Positions 22,501 to 34,985 of a DNA stretch of 64,000 bases are shown here, piece by piece (the stretch's first letter is position 1; each line of letters opens with the position of its first letter). The stretch is from the NCBI RefSeq assembly GCF_905147045.1, contig NC_065894.1:12933501-12997500 (forward strand), written 5' to 3'. A program made the translations under genes and the position numbers. This DNA is from Nymphalis io (lineage: Eukaryota; Arthropoda; Insecta; Lepidoptera; Nymphalidae). A model generated the notes under the pieces. The model was given only the letters and a program-made list of their open reading frames with translations, made no database searches and was not told the origin of the DNA.

Positions 22501-24217
22501 TTTAAAAATATTTATGTTTGTCAAAGACTCAGCGAAGGGTTATATTATGCACAAAAAGAACTGACCTACTTGCAGTCTAAACATTAATCAAGATTATTTT
22601 ACTTTCATTAATATTATATATCTATCATTTTCATAATTATTTTTTTACTACACTCTCCCTCGGCTTCGTCTTCGTGAAACTCACAGTTTGTGACTATAAG
22701 AGTACATACATACCTATATACTGAAATATTATTATTATTCAAATAAAACATAGCCTATGCTACTTCTGGATAAAGTAAATTTCTAGTAACAGCCTGTGAA
22801 TGTCCTGCGCTGGCCTAAGGGCTCCTCTCCTTTTTCGAGGAGAAGGTTTGGAGCCTTTTCCACCAAGCTCCAGTATGGGTTGGTGGAATACACATGTAGC
22901 AGAATTTCCGTGAAATTAGACACATACAGGTTTCCTCGCAATGATGTCCTTCGCCGTCAAGCACGAGATGAATTATAAACGCAAATTAAGCACATGAAAA
23001 TTCAGTGTTGCTTGCCCGGGTTTGAATGAACCCATGATCATCGGTTAAGATTCAAGCGTTCAAACCACTGGGCCATCTCGGCTTGTATTTCTAACGGTGA
23101 AGGAATTATTAGAAACGATTCAATAGTTTCAGAGTTTAGGTATCGATTACAAACAAACAAATCTTTCCTATTTACGTCATTAGTATAAATTAATACAACA
23201 TGGATTAAAAAAACATTTTTTATTTGTATATAATTTGAGCTATAACTATATTGTCAGTTCAATTTAGGATTTAGAGTCAGCTCTGGAAAATAATACTTAT
23301 TGGCATTATGTCGTATAAATTAAAAATGTCCGCCATTCTATACTATCTATCCACAAAATACTTCTTATATTATGATAGAACGAGACTGAAACTCGAAATT
23401 CAAAGTACAACAGATGCACACAAAAAAAACTGGATGAATATTATAAAAATATGCGTGAAATTCATCGTCATCTACAGACCTAATTTTACTTGGGGTTTTT
23501 AAACAATAGTGAATCGAAAAAGTATTAAACGAAGAACGTACAAATACTCAATACGAAATACTAGAACATTCACAATACACCCGGAGCTTAAGATAAAGAC
23601 AAAGACAGGCAAATATTTTCTTAGAACCGTCTAACGGTCACTTTTGTTTGGACCAAATCTCTAAGGAATTACATAAGTTGAAAAATCAAACATGTTGCAA
23701 ATGCTTCAAAAGTGTCATTTTTAATACCGTAAATTGAATTACAAGTTTCGTACCTGTTCACTTCTCTTTCTAACAATACAATCTTTCTGTATTTAACAAA
23801 GCCATTTATGTTCAGCTGATTTCAAGAAAAGAGGTAAATATTGATGATCACGTGGTATTTCGGACGCAGACGCGATGACGCCGTGACTAATTCATAAATT
23901 ACTCCAATTCTCGAATGAAATTACACATGCCCGTTTTTTATATTCAGAAAACGGTTTGTTTTGCTTACGGATAGTAAGTGACTCGTTGAAACATTCGTGT
24001 CATATTCGTACATTGAACATATCATCCGTTAGGTATCCGTAGCCTTCTTTCTGATCAAGGCGAGGAAATTGTAGCTTTTGAATGATTGATGTTGTAGACG
24101 AGATTACAACTCTCCTAAAGGCAATTGGAGACTAACATTGCCTAATCGTCTGCAGGGTCAGAACAGTGAATGAAATATTCCGCCTTATTGAAATTTTTTT
24201 TTTGGATATACAGAATA
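22501..24217. other. Non-coding spacer
   Basis: Apart from the Metulj-like SINE at 22788-23085, no gene or clear repeat is recognised. The open frame at 23308-23502 shows no known features and low-complexity AT-rich codons. Confidence 0.4.
22788..23085 (-). mobile_element. Metulj-like tRNA-derived SINE
   Basis: On the minus strand it starts GATGGCCCAGTGGTTTGAAC and continues with GGTTCATTCAAACCCGGG (a box B area with a small insertion). The middle carries AGGAAACCTGTATGTGTC and the end AGCGCAGGACATTCACAGGC, the usual order of lepidopteran Metulj SINEs. Fragments of the same family lie near 18955, 31398, 33196, 41390 and 60970. Confidence 0.75.
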
Positions 24218-25593
24218 TTAGATTATATTTTTATGTTGTCTAAATCTAATTAGGATAGATAACAGATCATCCTGTACTACGGGTCCTATCATTTGTAAAT
24301 TATTAAAAGAAACACCAGTATTTGTTGGGCTACTAGCATTAAAAACCACTCTTAATTTTGTTGTAGTACTACATTCACGCATCACTCCATGATGCGGAAT
24401 AAAATATGCGTCTTTGTTTGTAGTGTCACATAGTGACATATGACCTAAGAGCTCGTATTCGTTCATAAAACTTTTATACATTTCACAGAATTGTAAGTTA
24501 CCCTTAAATCTGCGCTCTAACGATGAAAAACAATGCTTTGCTCGAGATAAAGATTCACCTAGGAGGTCAGAAGGATATTTTAAAGGAATTTTTACACAAA
24601 ACTGACCGTTTTCTAAACGCGTAGTATTTTTTACAAAATGATCTTCGCATGTTATTTCCTCAGGTGAATGATTTGATGATGTGCAAACATCTTCTAGTTG
24701 CCAAAACCGCGTAAGCAAATGTTGAATATTGTCATTCAGATTATCCTCATCATCTGAGATGAGCTTTGTGAAGTTGCACTTACCTTTTGTAAAGGGCAAT
24801 GGCATAGCAGTACCCGTTGGCCCAGAAACTAACCAACCTAGCTTAGTTTCACAAAGAATGGGTTGCCCTGGTCCTAATTTTATTATCTTCGATCCTAACA
24901 GGTCCCAAAATATATCAGCACCTAGTAATATGTCTATCGGGTCCGGCGTATTAAAATTTGGATCAGCCAAACAGATATCAGATGGGATTTTAAGGCTGGA
25001 TGGATTTATATAGTTATTAGGAACATTCTCAGTTATGGATGTTGAATATTGTCATTCAGATTATCCTCATCATCTGAGATGAGCTTTGTGAAGTTGCACT
25101 TACCTTTTGTAAAGGGCAATGGCATAGCAGTACCCGTTGGCCCAGAAACTAACCAACCTAGCTTAGTTTCACAAAGAATGGGTTGCCCTGGTCCTAATTT
25201 TATTATCTTCGATCCTAACAGGTCCCAAAATATATCAGCACCTAGTAATATGTCTATCGGGTCCGGCGTATTAAAATTTGGATCAGCCAAACAGATATCA
25301 GATGGGATTTTAAGGCTGGATGGATTTATATAGTTATTAGGAACATTCTCAGTTATGGATGTTAACACAAAACAATTTATCTTTACCATATAGTCATTAT
25401 TTATAGATTTTATTGCCACAAAGCACATTTTATTAATTTGCGACAAGGAATTATTGATGCCCATCACTGAATTACTTACATTGTAACCAGAAAGTCCCAA
25501 TCGTTTGTACAATGCTTCGGTCATAAGACAGGACGTGCTGCCGCTGTCAAGAAGAGCACGAGCGGTGTAAACTATATTGTTTCCCCCCATCAC
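24218..25593 (-). pseudogene. BEL/Pao pol: protease and N-terminal reverse transcriptase
   Basis: The protease has ALLDSGSTSCLM, the DSG active site, near the start of the frame. It is followed by DPIDILLGADIFWDLL and the ETKLGWLVSGPTG segment typical of BEL/Pao pol. The RT part has IPHHGVMRECSTTTKLRVVF and NASSPTNTGVSFNN, then stops near 24218. The frame is broken by a perfect 320-bp duplication (24721-25040 and 25041-25360). Because 320 is not a multiple of three, the second copy is out of frame with the first. Confidence 0.85.
24721..25360. repeat. Perfect 320-bp tandem duplication inside pol
   Basis: Two adjacent copies (24721-25040, 25041-25360), apparently identical by eye, each running from GTTGAATATTGTCATTCAGA to AACATTCTCAGTTATGGAT. 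The duplication breaks the pol frame. It is either recent or an assembly artefact. Confidence 0.9.
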
Positions 25594-25668
25594 ATTTACT
25601 AATGCGGTCGAAAGTAAAACACTGTGTTCAATTTTTGCCGTTAACGATAAGTTTGCGCTTTGATTTGA

Positions 25669-27002
25669 TTAAGCGGACATAGTTGCATTATTACCAGTAT
25701 CATTACCATTAACAGTTTTGTGAACAGAGGGAGTATTTTTAAATTTTGAATGTTCAGAAACGTGTACAAGAGTGTGGTGTTTGCGACGACATATTTTACA
25801 GCCTGCCTTCTTACAGTTGTTGGCATAATGACCCACAGACAAACAATTAAAGCATACCTTATAGCTAGGTAAAATTTGCAAACGTGCTTCACATGACAGT
25901 GCCAAAAATTCAGGACACGAACTCAATTTATGGTCACCGCTACACTTTTGACACTTTTTAGGTTTAAATAAAGCAGAACTTAAATTATTTTTATCATCAC
26001 CAGAGTTACCTTTATTGTTGTAATCTTGTACAATCATTGTCTTGACTTTAACATTTTTTAATGTGTTTGCATTTTTATTAGCTGAGGAATTTGAAAGTTC
26101 TAATGTTTCTATTATATCAGCTCGATTCTTAATAAAAGTTAAAAATATGGAAAACGTAATTTTTGAATTCTTTTCGATATTGCCTTTGTACTCCTCCCAT
26201 TCACGATACGTTTTACTGTCTAATTTATGTCTAATAATATAGATTAAAAGAGTATCCCACTGATTAACAGGTTCACCTAGTGATTCTAATGCACGCAAAT
26301 TTTTATTTATTTGATCTATTAAATTTTTCAATGTTACTGACGACTCCTTATGAATGACATCCATATTAAATAATGTTGATACATGATGTTGAGTTAATAA
26401 ATGCTTATTATCAAATCGATCACAAAGAAGTTGCCAAGCCACAGAATAATTCGCAGCATAAAACTGAATTAAGTTAATTACCACTGCAGCAGATCCTTCT
26501 AGCGAGGATCTTAAATAATGAAATTTATTAATATCATTCATGTCATCATTTGAATGTATTAAACTCACAAAAGTGTCTTGAAACTCTAGCCAGTTTGTGT
26601 AGGATCCGTTGAATTTTGGTAATTGAATCGTTGGTAACTTTACAAATTTATGATTGATTCTTGATCCTTTTTCTTATGATTTGCAAGTATTTCTTGAGCT
26701 CGAGATATAAACTTATAATAAAAGGACTCAAACTCGCTACGTTCTGACAATTGACTATCCATATTGTCAGTATTGCATTCTAATGACACCTGCACTTCAT
26801 CGTATTGTTCATACATAGCCTCGAGCTTACTCAAACGCAACTGTAACTCACTAACCTCAGAGGTGCTCAAAGTTGAAGGATCCAATGAATTTAAATAGTT
26901 AGAAAAGAAAGTTAACCTTCCTTTGTAACTCGCACGTTTCCTAGTAAGCTCCTTATCCTCAGGCATTGCGTAGGCTGGTGTAACAATCTGGAATTTATAC
27001 AA
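25669..27002 (-). pseudogene. BEL/Pao gag
   Basis: The N-terminal part (27002-26640) has a coiled, charged segment. After a one-base frameshift near 26650 the frame continues KLPTIQLPKFNGSYTNWLEF, the typical DUF1759-type gag core of BEL/Pao elements, and runs to 25669. Zinc knuckle region: CQKCSGDHKLSSC, CFNCLSVGHYANNC (a CCHC knuckle) and CKICRRKHHTLVH. It ends with a TAA that lies in the same frame as pol, only 75 bases before the first pol methionine. This may be a nonsense mutation rather than a true gag end. Confidence 0.85.
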
Positions 27003-27669
27003 ATCAACAATTTATACTAGTTATAGACTGTAATAATAAGCAATACGACAATATTTTAAAGATTTAACAGTACAACAAATAAAATTTAAATAACTACAGG
27101 TTACAAGTTAGCACGTGCTCTAAGAACTTAACAAAATTACCTTAACTTCAATATTAATAAAGCTAAATAAACTGAAATCTTAATAAATTATAACCGTAAA
27201 GTGATGTTGCAATTAATCTTTATGACCTAACAAAGCGTTTATCATAATGCAGTTATTTTATACTCTTTGATAACTACTCTTTGATAGATCTTTACAACAT
27301 AATTAATAAAATAATTTAACTAGTCTTGATTAAGTTAAATTAACTTTATTATAATAATATTCGTAGAATTTTATTCACGTTACAGTATTAACAAAGATAT
27401 ACTAACCTTAAGCAAATTATTTTACGTTAAATACTACCTTAGAGTGTTGGGAATTAATAATCATCAAGATCTTTATGAGTTTACCACTGGGTACTCTGCT
27501 ATCCTGACCACAGAATCTTCTTATTATATCAGCGTCCAAGTTATCCTCTGGATGACGCAACAAAATCATGCAGTGATTCCCAGCTGCGTATATAATATTT
27601 CTTGATGTCCAACAATATGTGTCCATATACTAAATTGCTTCACAGTTTTAACAGGCGCTTGCGCCAACA
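27003..27669 (-). repeat. BEL/Pao 5' LTR and leader
   Basis: The LTR starts at 27669 with TG and includes a GGCGCAAGCGCC palindrome. The end of the LTR and the primer binding site are not resolved, because the second LTR is missing for comparison. A 69-codon open frame (27626-27417) lies inside and is probably accidental. Confidence 0.5.
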
Positions 27670-27900
27670 ATGATTTCTTTTTTTAATTTTTTAAAACATA
27701 TTTTACATGCAGCACCGTCGGTCTGTTCTGTCATCCTTATGTCAAAACTCAAATGCCAAAATAAATATAGAATTTGAGGTTATGTTATGAAAAAAAATCA
27801 CGTACTTATTGGAATTTTATAAATAAAAGTACTAAATAATATTAAAATAGTGCAAAGGTAATTGAAAATAATTGTTTCCGTGTTCATACTAATAATTTAG

Positions 27901-28197
27901 TAGTGCACAAGTGTGTATGCAAACACAGGTGCACTCTCTATTCTCTAACTCTCATAATCCAATGGGACGGCAATCCAACACAACCGGAAAGAGTTCTGTC
28001 GCAGGACCAATGGCTTTACGTGCTTTCCGAGGCACTGGAGTGTACACTTCTCTAACTTCCAAACTCCAGGCTGCTACTGAGAATTTTCTGACAGAAAAAC
28101 TCAATAACTTTTTATTGTCCCGACCTGGGAATTGAACCCAAGACCTCCGGGTCTGCGGCCTTACATTAAGCCAACAGACCAACGAGGCAGTCATGAC
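27901..28197 (-). mobile_element. tRNA-derived SINE, copy S1b
   Basis: Same element as at 8556-8926 with a few substitutions. The portion ending in the GGCCACTGTGGCC segment has been deleted. Confidence 0.75.
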
Positions 28198-28238
28198 CTA
28201 TATGGAAATTATATAGATAATAAATGATATTACTTTAA

Positions 28239-28541
28239 ACTGGTGGTAGGGCTTTGTGCAAGCTCGTCTGGGTAGGTACCACCCACTCATCAGATATTCT
28301 ACCGCAAAACAGCAATACTTGATATTGTTGTGTTCCGGTTTGAAGGGTGAGTGAGCCAGTGTAATTACAGGCACAAGGGACATAAAATCTTAGTTCCCAA
28401 GGTTGGTGGCGCATTGGATATGTAAGCGATGGTTGACATTTCTTACAATGCCAATGTCTAAGAGCGTTGGTGACCACTTACCATCAGGTGGCCCATATGC
28501 TCGTCCGCCTTCCTTTTCTATAAAAAAAAAAAAAAAAAAAT
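28239..28541 (+). mobile_element. Young S3 repeat in block B2
   Basis: Almost identical to 21199-21497 and 44490-44785. The corresponding place in B1 (about 8967) is empty: TACTTTAAATTGCAACTAAC there is interrupted here after TTTAA. Confidence 0.8.
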
Positions 28542-28879
28542 TGCAACTAACATTTAAAAAGTATTTATAAAAAAAAATAATTTGTTTTTCTCATTTAGAT
28601 GTAAGGTATAAAAAAGCAAACAGTTATATAGGCTTCGTCCTTCCTTGGGGCTCAAGCTTGCTGCCTACTAAATTGCATCAAAATCGGTTCGGCTAAGTTA
28701 GCCATGAAACAGAGAGATAAACATTTATAATATTAGTGAATATAAATTCAATTAAATAAAACCAATAAATAGAATATGATAATAATTATTATTGGCTCTA
28801 ATGTTGAAAAGGACTTAACCTTTTTTAAGTGATTAATGCCAGTTAGTGATAAATTGTGTTAGTGGACTATTGATACTTT

Positions 28880-29168
28880 TCACTGGTGGTAAGGCTTTGT
28901 GCAAGCTCGTCTGGGTAGGTACCACCCACTCATCAGATATTCTACCGCAAAACAACAGTACTTGGTATTGTTGTGTTCCAGTTTGAAGGTTGAGTGAGTC
29001 AGTGTAATTACAGACACAAGGGACATAACATCTTAGTTCCCAAAGTTGGTGGTACATTGGTGATGCAATTGTTAAAATTTCTTACAATGCCAATGTCTAT
29101 GGGCGTTGATGATTACTTACCATCAGGTGGCCCATATGCTCGTCCGCCTATCTATACTATAAAAAAAA
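28880..29168 (+). mobile_element. Older S3 repeat in block B2
   Basis: Orthologue of the copies at 9308 and 37551, carried along by the block duplication. Confidence 0.7.
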
Positions 29169-29695
29169 GACTTTCCCTTAAGACACGAAGTTACCGAAAG
29201 TTCACATAAAATTACTTATTAATGTTTTAGACCAGATCGTAATACAGGTGTGATCTAGATTAATGGGGACTTTAATAGAAAAAAATTAATAACACTAAGA
29301 AGCAACTGAAAGCAATTCTTCAACAATATTGATCTCAATGTAACTTATACAACAGTTTTTTATAGAATAATTTTTAGATTAAGAAAAATCTTTAGAGTAA
29401 TAATCACCTATCGTCCCTGACAGAGAGACACGTCTCCGCAGCGTATGCTGTCAGAAATTGTATAATCATTTTATTCAAAGACAAAAAATACAGATTAAAA
29501 AATTTATGTATGTAATATTTTTTTTTTATAAATACATATTGTTACGCATTTCAAATCCCCAATGTAAGCCCCTTATAAATAACATCGTACGTAAACAAAT
29601 CCGATAGTAAATAGGAAATCGTATATAACTGTCAATTTAGCGGACATGTAATTTCGATACGCGAAATCGACATCCGCATTAATTTTGGCAGCTGC

Positions 29696-29896
29696 CTAGA
29701 TTTTGTGGGGAAAATGCTTTTCTATGCCATAAAGAATAGGAGTTGTTTTGGTATGGTTATCAATCGTAGTTTGGGGATTGCGATCGCGTCTGTCTTTTGC
29801 GTGGAACCCTTCCGCGTGGACCCGGATTATGTCCACTGGGACATGTACGGATAGCAAAGCAATGTCTACAAATAAGCCATTATTATTGTTTGTCAT
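29696..29896 (-). other. Unrecognised open frame at the end of blocks B2 and B3
   Basis: A 66-codon frame containing VDIIRVHAEGFHAKDRRDRN and ILYGIEKHFPHKI. The same frame is kept at 38546-38361 with few changes, but it is absent at the matching place in B1 (after 10130). No family is recognised. The similarity between copies reflects shared descent and does not show selection. Confidence 0.25.
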
Positions 29897-30350
29897 ATAG
29901 TTCCATCTAGTTCCTGAATCACTGATTAAACTTATTTTATAATAATATATGTATAATAAAAATAATTTGTCGATAGGCGACGAATGAGCGTAAAGTATTT
30001 AGTCAGATTGCTCATCAAAAAACATATATACATAATAATAATAAATCACTGAACTGATTTTGATGAAATTTTGTATGAAGCAACCTTGAAACTTATGGGC
30101 TTTTTATACCTAACACTGCCCCTTACCCCTACCGCGACTGGCAGACAGGGCCCCTTGTTATTTCGTATTTATAATATTAGTATAAATAAATTAGCAATTG
30201 AAATGATCTTGTGGAAATTTGATTTTTTTTTTAATTTGATCAAGTACAAGGATTAAATAGTAGCTGGCTATAGTTTTTTTTTCAATATTAGTAAAGTCTA
30301 AGCATCGAAGCGAAGCGTCCAAGCAGAGAAATAATGTATTATGCTAACGC

Positions 30351-33300
30351 CACACGATTCGAAGTAAGGGTGAAGTAAGGGTGGATGGGGTCGCACCCTT
30401 GCTCATCATGCGCCGCCCATGAACCCTCGCCTGCGCAAGTTAATAAGAGTGGGGTGAATGTATATTGAGACGGTAAAGATGTGGCTGTGGACTTTAATAT
30501 ATATAAATAGACATACTTTCTGATATAATCTTTTTCTACGTGAAAACTTGAGGTTATATGATATTTATAGGAAGACATGCAGGAAAAAACACCACCTGAT
30601 GATAAGTGGTCACCACCATAGAAACTGGCACTGCAACCAACCACGTATCTAAGATTTAAGTTTCTTGTGCGTGCAATTCCACTGGCTCACTCACCTATCA
30701 AAACAAAAAGCAATACAAATTATTGCTGCCTGTTGCTATTTTAGCAATTGATGTGTGGGTATGTACCAAGACAGGTTTGTTCAATGCCATCAAGAAATAT
30801 CCCAAAAAAAATTCTAAGATATCAATAACACAACAAAGAACATATATATTTTTTAATACTTATTGCACAACATAAATTCACATAAGAGTATAAAAACATA
30901 TTTTCTTTTTTAAAAATTTCTATTAATGTTGCTACATTTTTTTTTGTAAGTTATTAAATAGATTACTTAAATATTTAAGTTAATGAAAATAATAATTAAC
31001 TTAGTAATCGAAATAAAAAAGTATATTTACTAAGAAAATTATATGCCAACATGTATACTTAATGCCGAAATAGAACTGTACCTATATATACCTATTCCTG
31101 ATACAAAAGCTACATATAAAATGACTTTTTCGACTTTTCCTCAGGTGCTTTCCCGTATCATCTTTCATTGAAATTTTACTTATTTCGATAATAAGACGTT
31201 TTATAATATATACAGCTAAATTACCAATACATAATTAACTAAAAGTTTGGTTATTATTTTTACTATGAACCAAGAATGCAAGAACCGCGATGAAGTTGAA
31301 GTTTAAGGACTCAATTCCAGACAAGCACCTCTAAGTTTTCATCTGCATAATTTGTGGTTTTATATCTTATAGGAAAATCAACCTCCAAACGACATTAGAG
31401 TAGCGTGGTGGAATAAGCCTCAATTGTTTTCATTGGGAGAGGAGTAATTTGCCCAGCGCCACGACATTTCTGGGCTCTTACTTTTATATACAAGTATTGA
31501 AAAGCATATCGGATCCTAAACAAGCTGCAGATTAAACAATCCTTCCTCCCCGCGTCACATATACTTGATCTATGGTAACTTTTTTTTATTTCGCGTACGC
31601 GCACGACAAGCTGCTACCGCAATCAAAACAATCTCCACGTGACAATCTCGACGTGTTTATTTTGACTCACCGGTAGCGACGTGTGCACGCGTCTTATATT
31701 ATTTTAGGTTTAATTTTAAACGTTTATAAGTTGAGCATTGAGATTGATTAAATTTTGAATCATTTGATAATATATACATCTAATAGGCAAATTCAATCTT
31801 AGATGGTATTCTCTTAATCGATTTAAGCCATGCTTAAAAATGAATCGCCGTCTGCTGCTAACCTCCAGACTCCGGACTGAGAACTTCTCGAAAGGAAACC
31901 CGATTTTTTTTTATTCACCCTAACCGATTTGTGTTGGAGCCTCGGAACTCAAGGTCAGCGAGCTAAATAAAATAAAAATAAAGTCGTTAGCGAAAATATT
32001 TTTAAACAAACAAGTCAACATACTAATGAAGACGCCACGCGTTATCGTAGTCCTATGATAATAAAAGTAATCGTTTTTAATTTATACTAAAGTAATTAAC
32101 TAATGAGGACAAACATTAATTCCTTGTGACTACGTGCGTGAACTCGTATATTCCATTTTATCCCGTAAATTGGGTATATATCGGTTAAGTACAAACTTAT
32201 GTATTGCTTCCAGACTATTTCTGTGTCAAATTACATTATCATCGGACAAATTTCGTATTTATATTATGAGTTTGACTAGCACTACAGATCATGACTTCGC
32301 ACTCGAAAAGTTAAATATACCTCACCTATTAGTGTGTTTTATAATCCTATAAATACATAGCTAAGACCATATTTAGGTACTTGTCTTGCAGTGTTAAGGA
32401 TTGATAGTTTGAATGGGTCAAGTGTATCAAATTGATTGCCGGATTTTAGGACCCACAATAATCTACTTCAGATTTAAAATCAGCACTACCATTCTATAGA
32501 GAGTGACGTTACGTGCATATATATATATATCGGCGAGATTATATATATATATATATATATATCGGCGATATATAGATATATCGGCGAGATTCTATATATT
32601 TATATCGATTCAAAATAAAGCGCAAGAAGGAAGTAATATTACTTTCATTTTTGTCACATGTACTAAATAGGAAGTAATATTTTTTATATATCGTGAACGT
32701 TTTCCTCCCGCATTTGAGGGGAGGGGCATTGTTAGATACGCTCCCTTACTGTACCGCTTACAACGGGTATGCAATTTCACGACGATCGATTATGTAATTA
32801 AGAAATGAAATCGTAAAAAACAATAAACTTTGCTTTTATAATATCAGTTAGGTTATTAAAACTTAAGATGGCAACAAAACATACCTACGCCTACTATTGT
32901 GTAGGCGCGGCTTGCGCTCACGCACGCTATAATTCAGCGACCAATGAAAACGAGCGATCAATTGATGTATTTTAATCTGTAACTACACACGACCGCGGCT
33001 CGTGTCATTCGATATGATGACGTAGTTTATTGAATAACGTCTGAGAATCATGAATTAATACAAATACTTTTATATAATTATGTCTGTCTAGTGATTAATG
33101 ACAATTGAACGGATGACATCCGATTGATATGTGCATAGACAGACAGATTATATCACTTGAAAATAATGCTTTTGAGTCTACTAGTTTTTTTTGAATCGAT
33201 ATGGCCCAGTGGTTAGAACTAATCTTAACCGGTAATCTGCTCTATGTGCACCCACCAACGAGCATCGAAGCAACGTGGTGGAACAAGTCTTTTTTTAGGC

Positions 33301-33410
33301 GGGTAACTCTTTAATAAAACAATTAGAACCAATTTAATATAATACTTATACATATACATTGATTAAAAAAACCGCGTAATTTATTTATATATTATTATAT
33401 ATATGTATCA
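30351..33410. other. Non-coding spacer with old repeat fragments
   Basis: A diverged S3 copy on the minus strand (about 30585-30795), Metulj-like fragments (about 31398-31445 and 33196-33290, the latter with ATATGGCCCAGTGGTTAGAA), and an S1-like fragment (about 31850-31960). The open frames here show no known domains. No gene is supported. Confidence 0.45.
32517..32612. repeat. AT microsatellite with CGGCGAGAT units
   Basis: Runs of TA are interrupted three times by ATCGGCGAGAT or ATCGGCGATA, forming a small irregular minisatellite. Confidence 0.7.
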
Positions 33411-33767
33411 AACTTTCACATAAAAAATCAAAAATCAAACCTTCTCAACTAAATTTCGGTGATAAAAGTATGTGTGAGAAGTGAACTATAAGAAGGTAAC
33501 ATAAATGTTATATTTTTAAATACATAATTAGATAAGCATCTTTCAACCCGTCTGTGTTAGACAGTAACTTTCTGTCAAACACAGGACTTAAGTACCTAAC
33601 TTAACAATCGCTAGGTAAAGACTCGACTTAAATAATTAATTAAGGAGAGAAGGTTTGGAACTCACTTAAACATTACATACAGAAACTTATACTATATTGA
33701 AATTTAATTCATATCGCATCCAAAGAAGCTTTACTTAAAGAACCATATAACAATAAATGTATTATTA

Positions 33768-34697
33768 TTAGGTCCTTACATATGAAATTGGCGTTTTGTA
33801 CGGGAGGAATATAAAGTTTTTTTTTTTTTTTGTAAAATATATTTAATTAATCAAAATACCGTTGCTATCCATACACTTTTGCCATCTCATAGATCCTTTT
33901 ACTAAAAAACACCATGGGGGCGAGAATCAATAAACTCTTTGAAGGTGGTTTGGACCTCCGCATCGGAGTTGAATTTTTTTCCTTGTAAGAAGTTGTCCAA
34001 ATTCCAGAAAAAATGGTAATCTGTTGGAGACAGGCCCGGGGGGTACGGTGGATGTCGTAGACATTCTAATTGTAGCATTTAACTTAGTGATTGTTAATTG
34101 TACAGTGTGTGTCTTGCGTTGTCGTGAAGCAGCAGTGGCCTAGAGCGATTGACCAATCTCGGTTGTTTAGCTGCTAGTTCTTCCTTCATGGTTTGCAGTT
34201 GCTGACAATGGATATGCCGTAATAGTTTGGCCAGATTTTAAAAAGCTGTAGTGAACGACACCGGCGCTAGTCCACCAAACACTCACAAGTAACTTTTTCT
34301 GAGTCAATTTTCGTTTAGGGTAGGATTTGGCTGGGTTTCCAGGGTTCAGCCATAGCGACGAGCGCTTCCGATTATCGTACAGTATCTACTTTTCATCATA
34401 AGTAATGATTCGATTTAAAATCCCTTCATTATTGTGTCGGTTGAGCAAAGTAACACAGCAGTCTACGCGTGTTTGCAAGTTCGATTCACTCAATTCATGA
34501 GGTACCCATCGTTCAAGTTTTTTTACTTTCCCGATTTGCTTGAAATGAATTAATACAGTTTTATCACTTACCCCGAAGACTGCAGCTATCTCTGAAGTGC
34601 TTTGTGATGGATCCGCTTCCACAATAGCCTTTAATTCTTCATTTTCAACTTTTGTCTCCGACCGTCCACGGGGTTAGTTCTGAAGGTCGAAATTTCG
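33768..34697 (-). mobile_element. mariner element M2, truncated
   Basis: The end TTAGGTCCTTACATATGAAA starts at 33768. Transposase remnants run on the minus strand, including 34622-34386 with EADPSQSTSEIAAVFGVSDK and RVDCCVTLLNRHNNEGILNR, then the start of the first catalytic block (TYDEK). Upstream residues read NFDLQN, a stop, then PRGRSETKVENEEL. The N-terminal part is missing: the element ends at about 34697, at the same point as M3, so the truncation is older than the duplication. Confidence 0.8.
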
Positions 34698-34985
34698 TTA
34701 TCGGTTATTGAAAATTTGAAAAAATGCATATCGGAAGCTAAAGTTCAATAAATGACAATATTTAAAGTAATGCATCAACCCAAACAACTGGTTTTTCATG
34801 TTTTTGAATAATCTTTTGACCAATTGTAGATGCGTCTCACTTGAAACGTTTAAGGTATTATAACCCTTTCCTGTCACGGGATCAATGTAGGACCACCGTC
34901 GGTTTTTATTTATATAATTGCAAAATTTTGACCGGAAGTTACGAGAAAGACGCATCAGTTGGTCCCCTGATGACGCTTCGATGCG
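34698..34985 (-). other. Unrecognised coding-like fragment next to truncated mariner
   Basis: A minus-strand frame with SRNFRSKFCNYINKNRRWSY, IDPVTGKGYN and THLQLVKRLFKNMKNQ, ending near 34698. The same frame is kept at 50820-50532 with few changes. No start is evident and no family is recognised. It could be an exon fragment of a host gene captured when mariner was truncated. Confidence 0.35.

Larger units (their letters stand above)
24218..27669 (-). mobile_element. BEL/Pao LTR retrotransposon, truncated within the reverse transcriptase
   Basis: Order on the minus strand: a 5' LTR beginning TGTTGGCGCAAGCGCC at 27669, a leader, gag (27002-25669), protease and the start of reverse transcriptase (25593-24218). 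The left end is cut inside the RT, so integrase and the 3' LTR are missing. Defects: a frameshift in gag near 26650, an in-frame TAA between gag and pol, and a 320-bp tandem duplication in pol. It abuts block B2, whose homologues at 8027 and 37265 continue leftward without it. Confidence 0.85.
27671..30350. other. Block B2, partial duplicate of mRpS12 intron region
   Basis: Matches B1 from about 8027 and B3 from about 37265. Relative to B1 it lacks about 8245-8630, which contains mRpS12 exon 1, and it has gained a young S3 copy. From 29696 it matches 38366-38558 plus 40323-40830, with no Sip1 insert at 29896, so this is the empty site for that retrocopy. Confidence 0.75.

Noticed and set aside
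32517..32612. Possible CRISPR-like array
   Set aside because: Repeats are irregular, AT-rich and only three, in a eukaryotic context.
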